From Porphyrobacter sp. (GTDB lineage: Bacteria > Pseudomonadota > Alphaproteobacteria > Sphingomonadales > Sphingomonadaceae), in contig JAPZRO010000007.1 in NCBI GenBank assembly GCA_027531395.1, forward strand, positions 1 to 64,000: 64,000 bases of DNA, in the 5' to 3' direction. The notes below the pieces were generated by a model that searched no databases, was not told the origin of the DNA, and saw only the letters and a program-made list of their open reading frames with translations. A program made the translations under genes and the position numbers. This document shows, one piece after another, positions 63,292 to 64,000 of this stretch (positions within the stretch are counted from its first letter, which is position 1; each line of letters opens with the position of its first letter).

Positions 63292-64000
63292 TGCGCATCC
63301 TCCTCACCAATGACGACGGCATCCACGCCCCCGGCCTCAAGGTGCTGGAAGAGATCGCGCGCCAGTTCTCCGACGATATCTGGATCTGCGCGCCGTCCGA
63401 GGAGCAATCGGGCGCGGGCCATTCGCTCACGCTGACCCGGCCTGTCCGCCTGCAGACCCTCGGCGAGCGGCGCTTTGCCGTCACCGGCACGCCGACCGAT
63501 TCTGTGATGATGGCGCTGCGCACTGTCATGCCCGAGGCCCCCGACCTGATCCTCTCGGGCGTCAACCGCGGCGCCAACCTTGCCGACGACATCACCTATT
63601 CGGGCACGGTCTCGGCCGCGATCGAGGGCGCGCTGGCGGGGGTGCGCTCGATCGCCTTCAGCCAGGTCTATGCCCGCGAAGGCATGGGCGATGATGTGCC
63701 CTTCGGCGCAGCGCGCGAATGGGGGGCGAAGGTGCTCGCACCCCTGCTCGACGCGCCGATGGCGGAGCGCACGCTGATCAACGTCAACTTCCCCGCGCTT
63801 CCCGCCGAGGAAGTGAAAGGCATCCGCGTCGTGCGGCAGGGCTTCCACGACTATTCGCGCGGCACCATCGTCGAAGGCCGCGATCCGCGCGGCTACCGCT
63901 ATTTCTGGTTCGGGCTCGATTCGATCGAGCACACGCTCGACCATGGCACCGATCTCGAAGCGATCGAGGAAGGCTACGTCGCGGTGACGCCCTTGCAGCT
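63291..64000 (+). CDS. surE: 5'/3'-nucleotidase SurE, cut by the window edge
   Basis: The first 236 codons are present; the 3' end lies beyond the window. It begins [16 protein letters not shown], with the metal-binding Asp-Asp pair, then CAPSEEQSGAGHSLTL, VTGTPTDSVMMAL and LILSGVNRGANLADDITYSGTVSAA, all SurE signatures. SurE dephosphorylates nucleoside monophosphates and is often next to pcm; here it is translationally coupled to serS. The missing 3' end means its neighbours cannot be judged. Confidence 0.95.
   Translation, partial: MRILLTNDDGIHAPGLKVLEEIARQFSDDIWICAPSEEQSGAGHSLTLTRPVRLQTLGERRFAVTGTPTDSVMMALRTVMPEAPDLILSGVNRGANLADDITYSGTVSAAIEGALAGVRSIAFSQVYAREGMGDDVPFGAAREWGAKVLAPLLDAPMAERTLINVNFPALPAEEVKGIRVVRQGFHDYSRGTIVEGRDPRGYRYFWFGLDSIEHTLDHGTDLEAIEEGYVAVTPLQ

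Overview
The window is high-GC, densely packed bacterial chromosome. The gene content points to an alphaproteobacterium of the order Sphingomonadales, most likely Erythrobacteraceae. The supporting genes are ChpT-type phosphotransfer, an alphaproteobacterial RpoH, DUF3297, DUF2721, DUF6607, several TonB-dependent receptors and a dispersed palindrome that translates as GPSTSSGRTG. The genus is inference. A perfect 16-bp parS-type palindrome at 12008 suggests the segment lies in the origin-proximal part of the main chromosome.

Layout. 0-7 kb: a processive glycosyltransferase with a small beta-barrel protein, glyoxalase I, a SIMPL protein, a metallophosphatase and UDP-glucose dehydrogenase. 7-12 kb: RNase P RNA, a cell-wall amidase, ChpT, an unusual GIY-YIG/JAMM fusion, RluD and RpoH. 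12-16 kb: parS, MtgA, a CDF transporter, an ECF sigma/anti-sigma pair and a fasciclin protein. 16-22 kb: the protein-quality-control set clpX, clpP, tig and tRNA-Leu, with an amidase inserted on the opposite strand. 22-27.8 kb: DUF3297, Der, DUF2721, bacterioferritin with its ferredoxin, and a DUF418 membrane protein. 27.8-32.2 kb: a ParA-like ATPase and an acidic ribbon-helix-helix protein bracketed by two SPOR-domain proteins. 32.2-37 kb: pyrB with an apparently catalytically dead dihydroorotase, a composite inverted-repeat element, SppA and tRNA-Val. 37-42 kb: an Fe-S-type Rrf2 regulator, DUF2292, a TonB receptor and a TauE exporter (probably sulfur-related), then an Amj-type lipid II flippase. 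42-47 kb: a TetR-controlled aromatic ring-cleavage operon. 47-54 kb: an RTX protein, a Crp/Fnr regulator and an M14 peptidase. 54-62 kb: a probable Fur-controlled heme/iron group (PiuC, DUF6607, heme-type receptor), then a TetR divergent from another TonB receptor. 62-64 kb: serS and the start of surE, which runs off the window.

No insertion sequence, prophage or CRISPR array was seen. The points most worth a second look are: the GIY-YIG module boxed by inverted copies of a dispersed palindrome; the ParA/RHH/SPOR locus; the PyrC-like protein lacking the HxH motif; the 268-bp nested inverted repeat abutting pyrB; the lysine/alanine tail on trigger factor; the parS site; and the TTGCGA-type palindromes at iron genes. 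Start codons were re-chosen where signal peptides, ribosome binding sites or overlaps argued for it.
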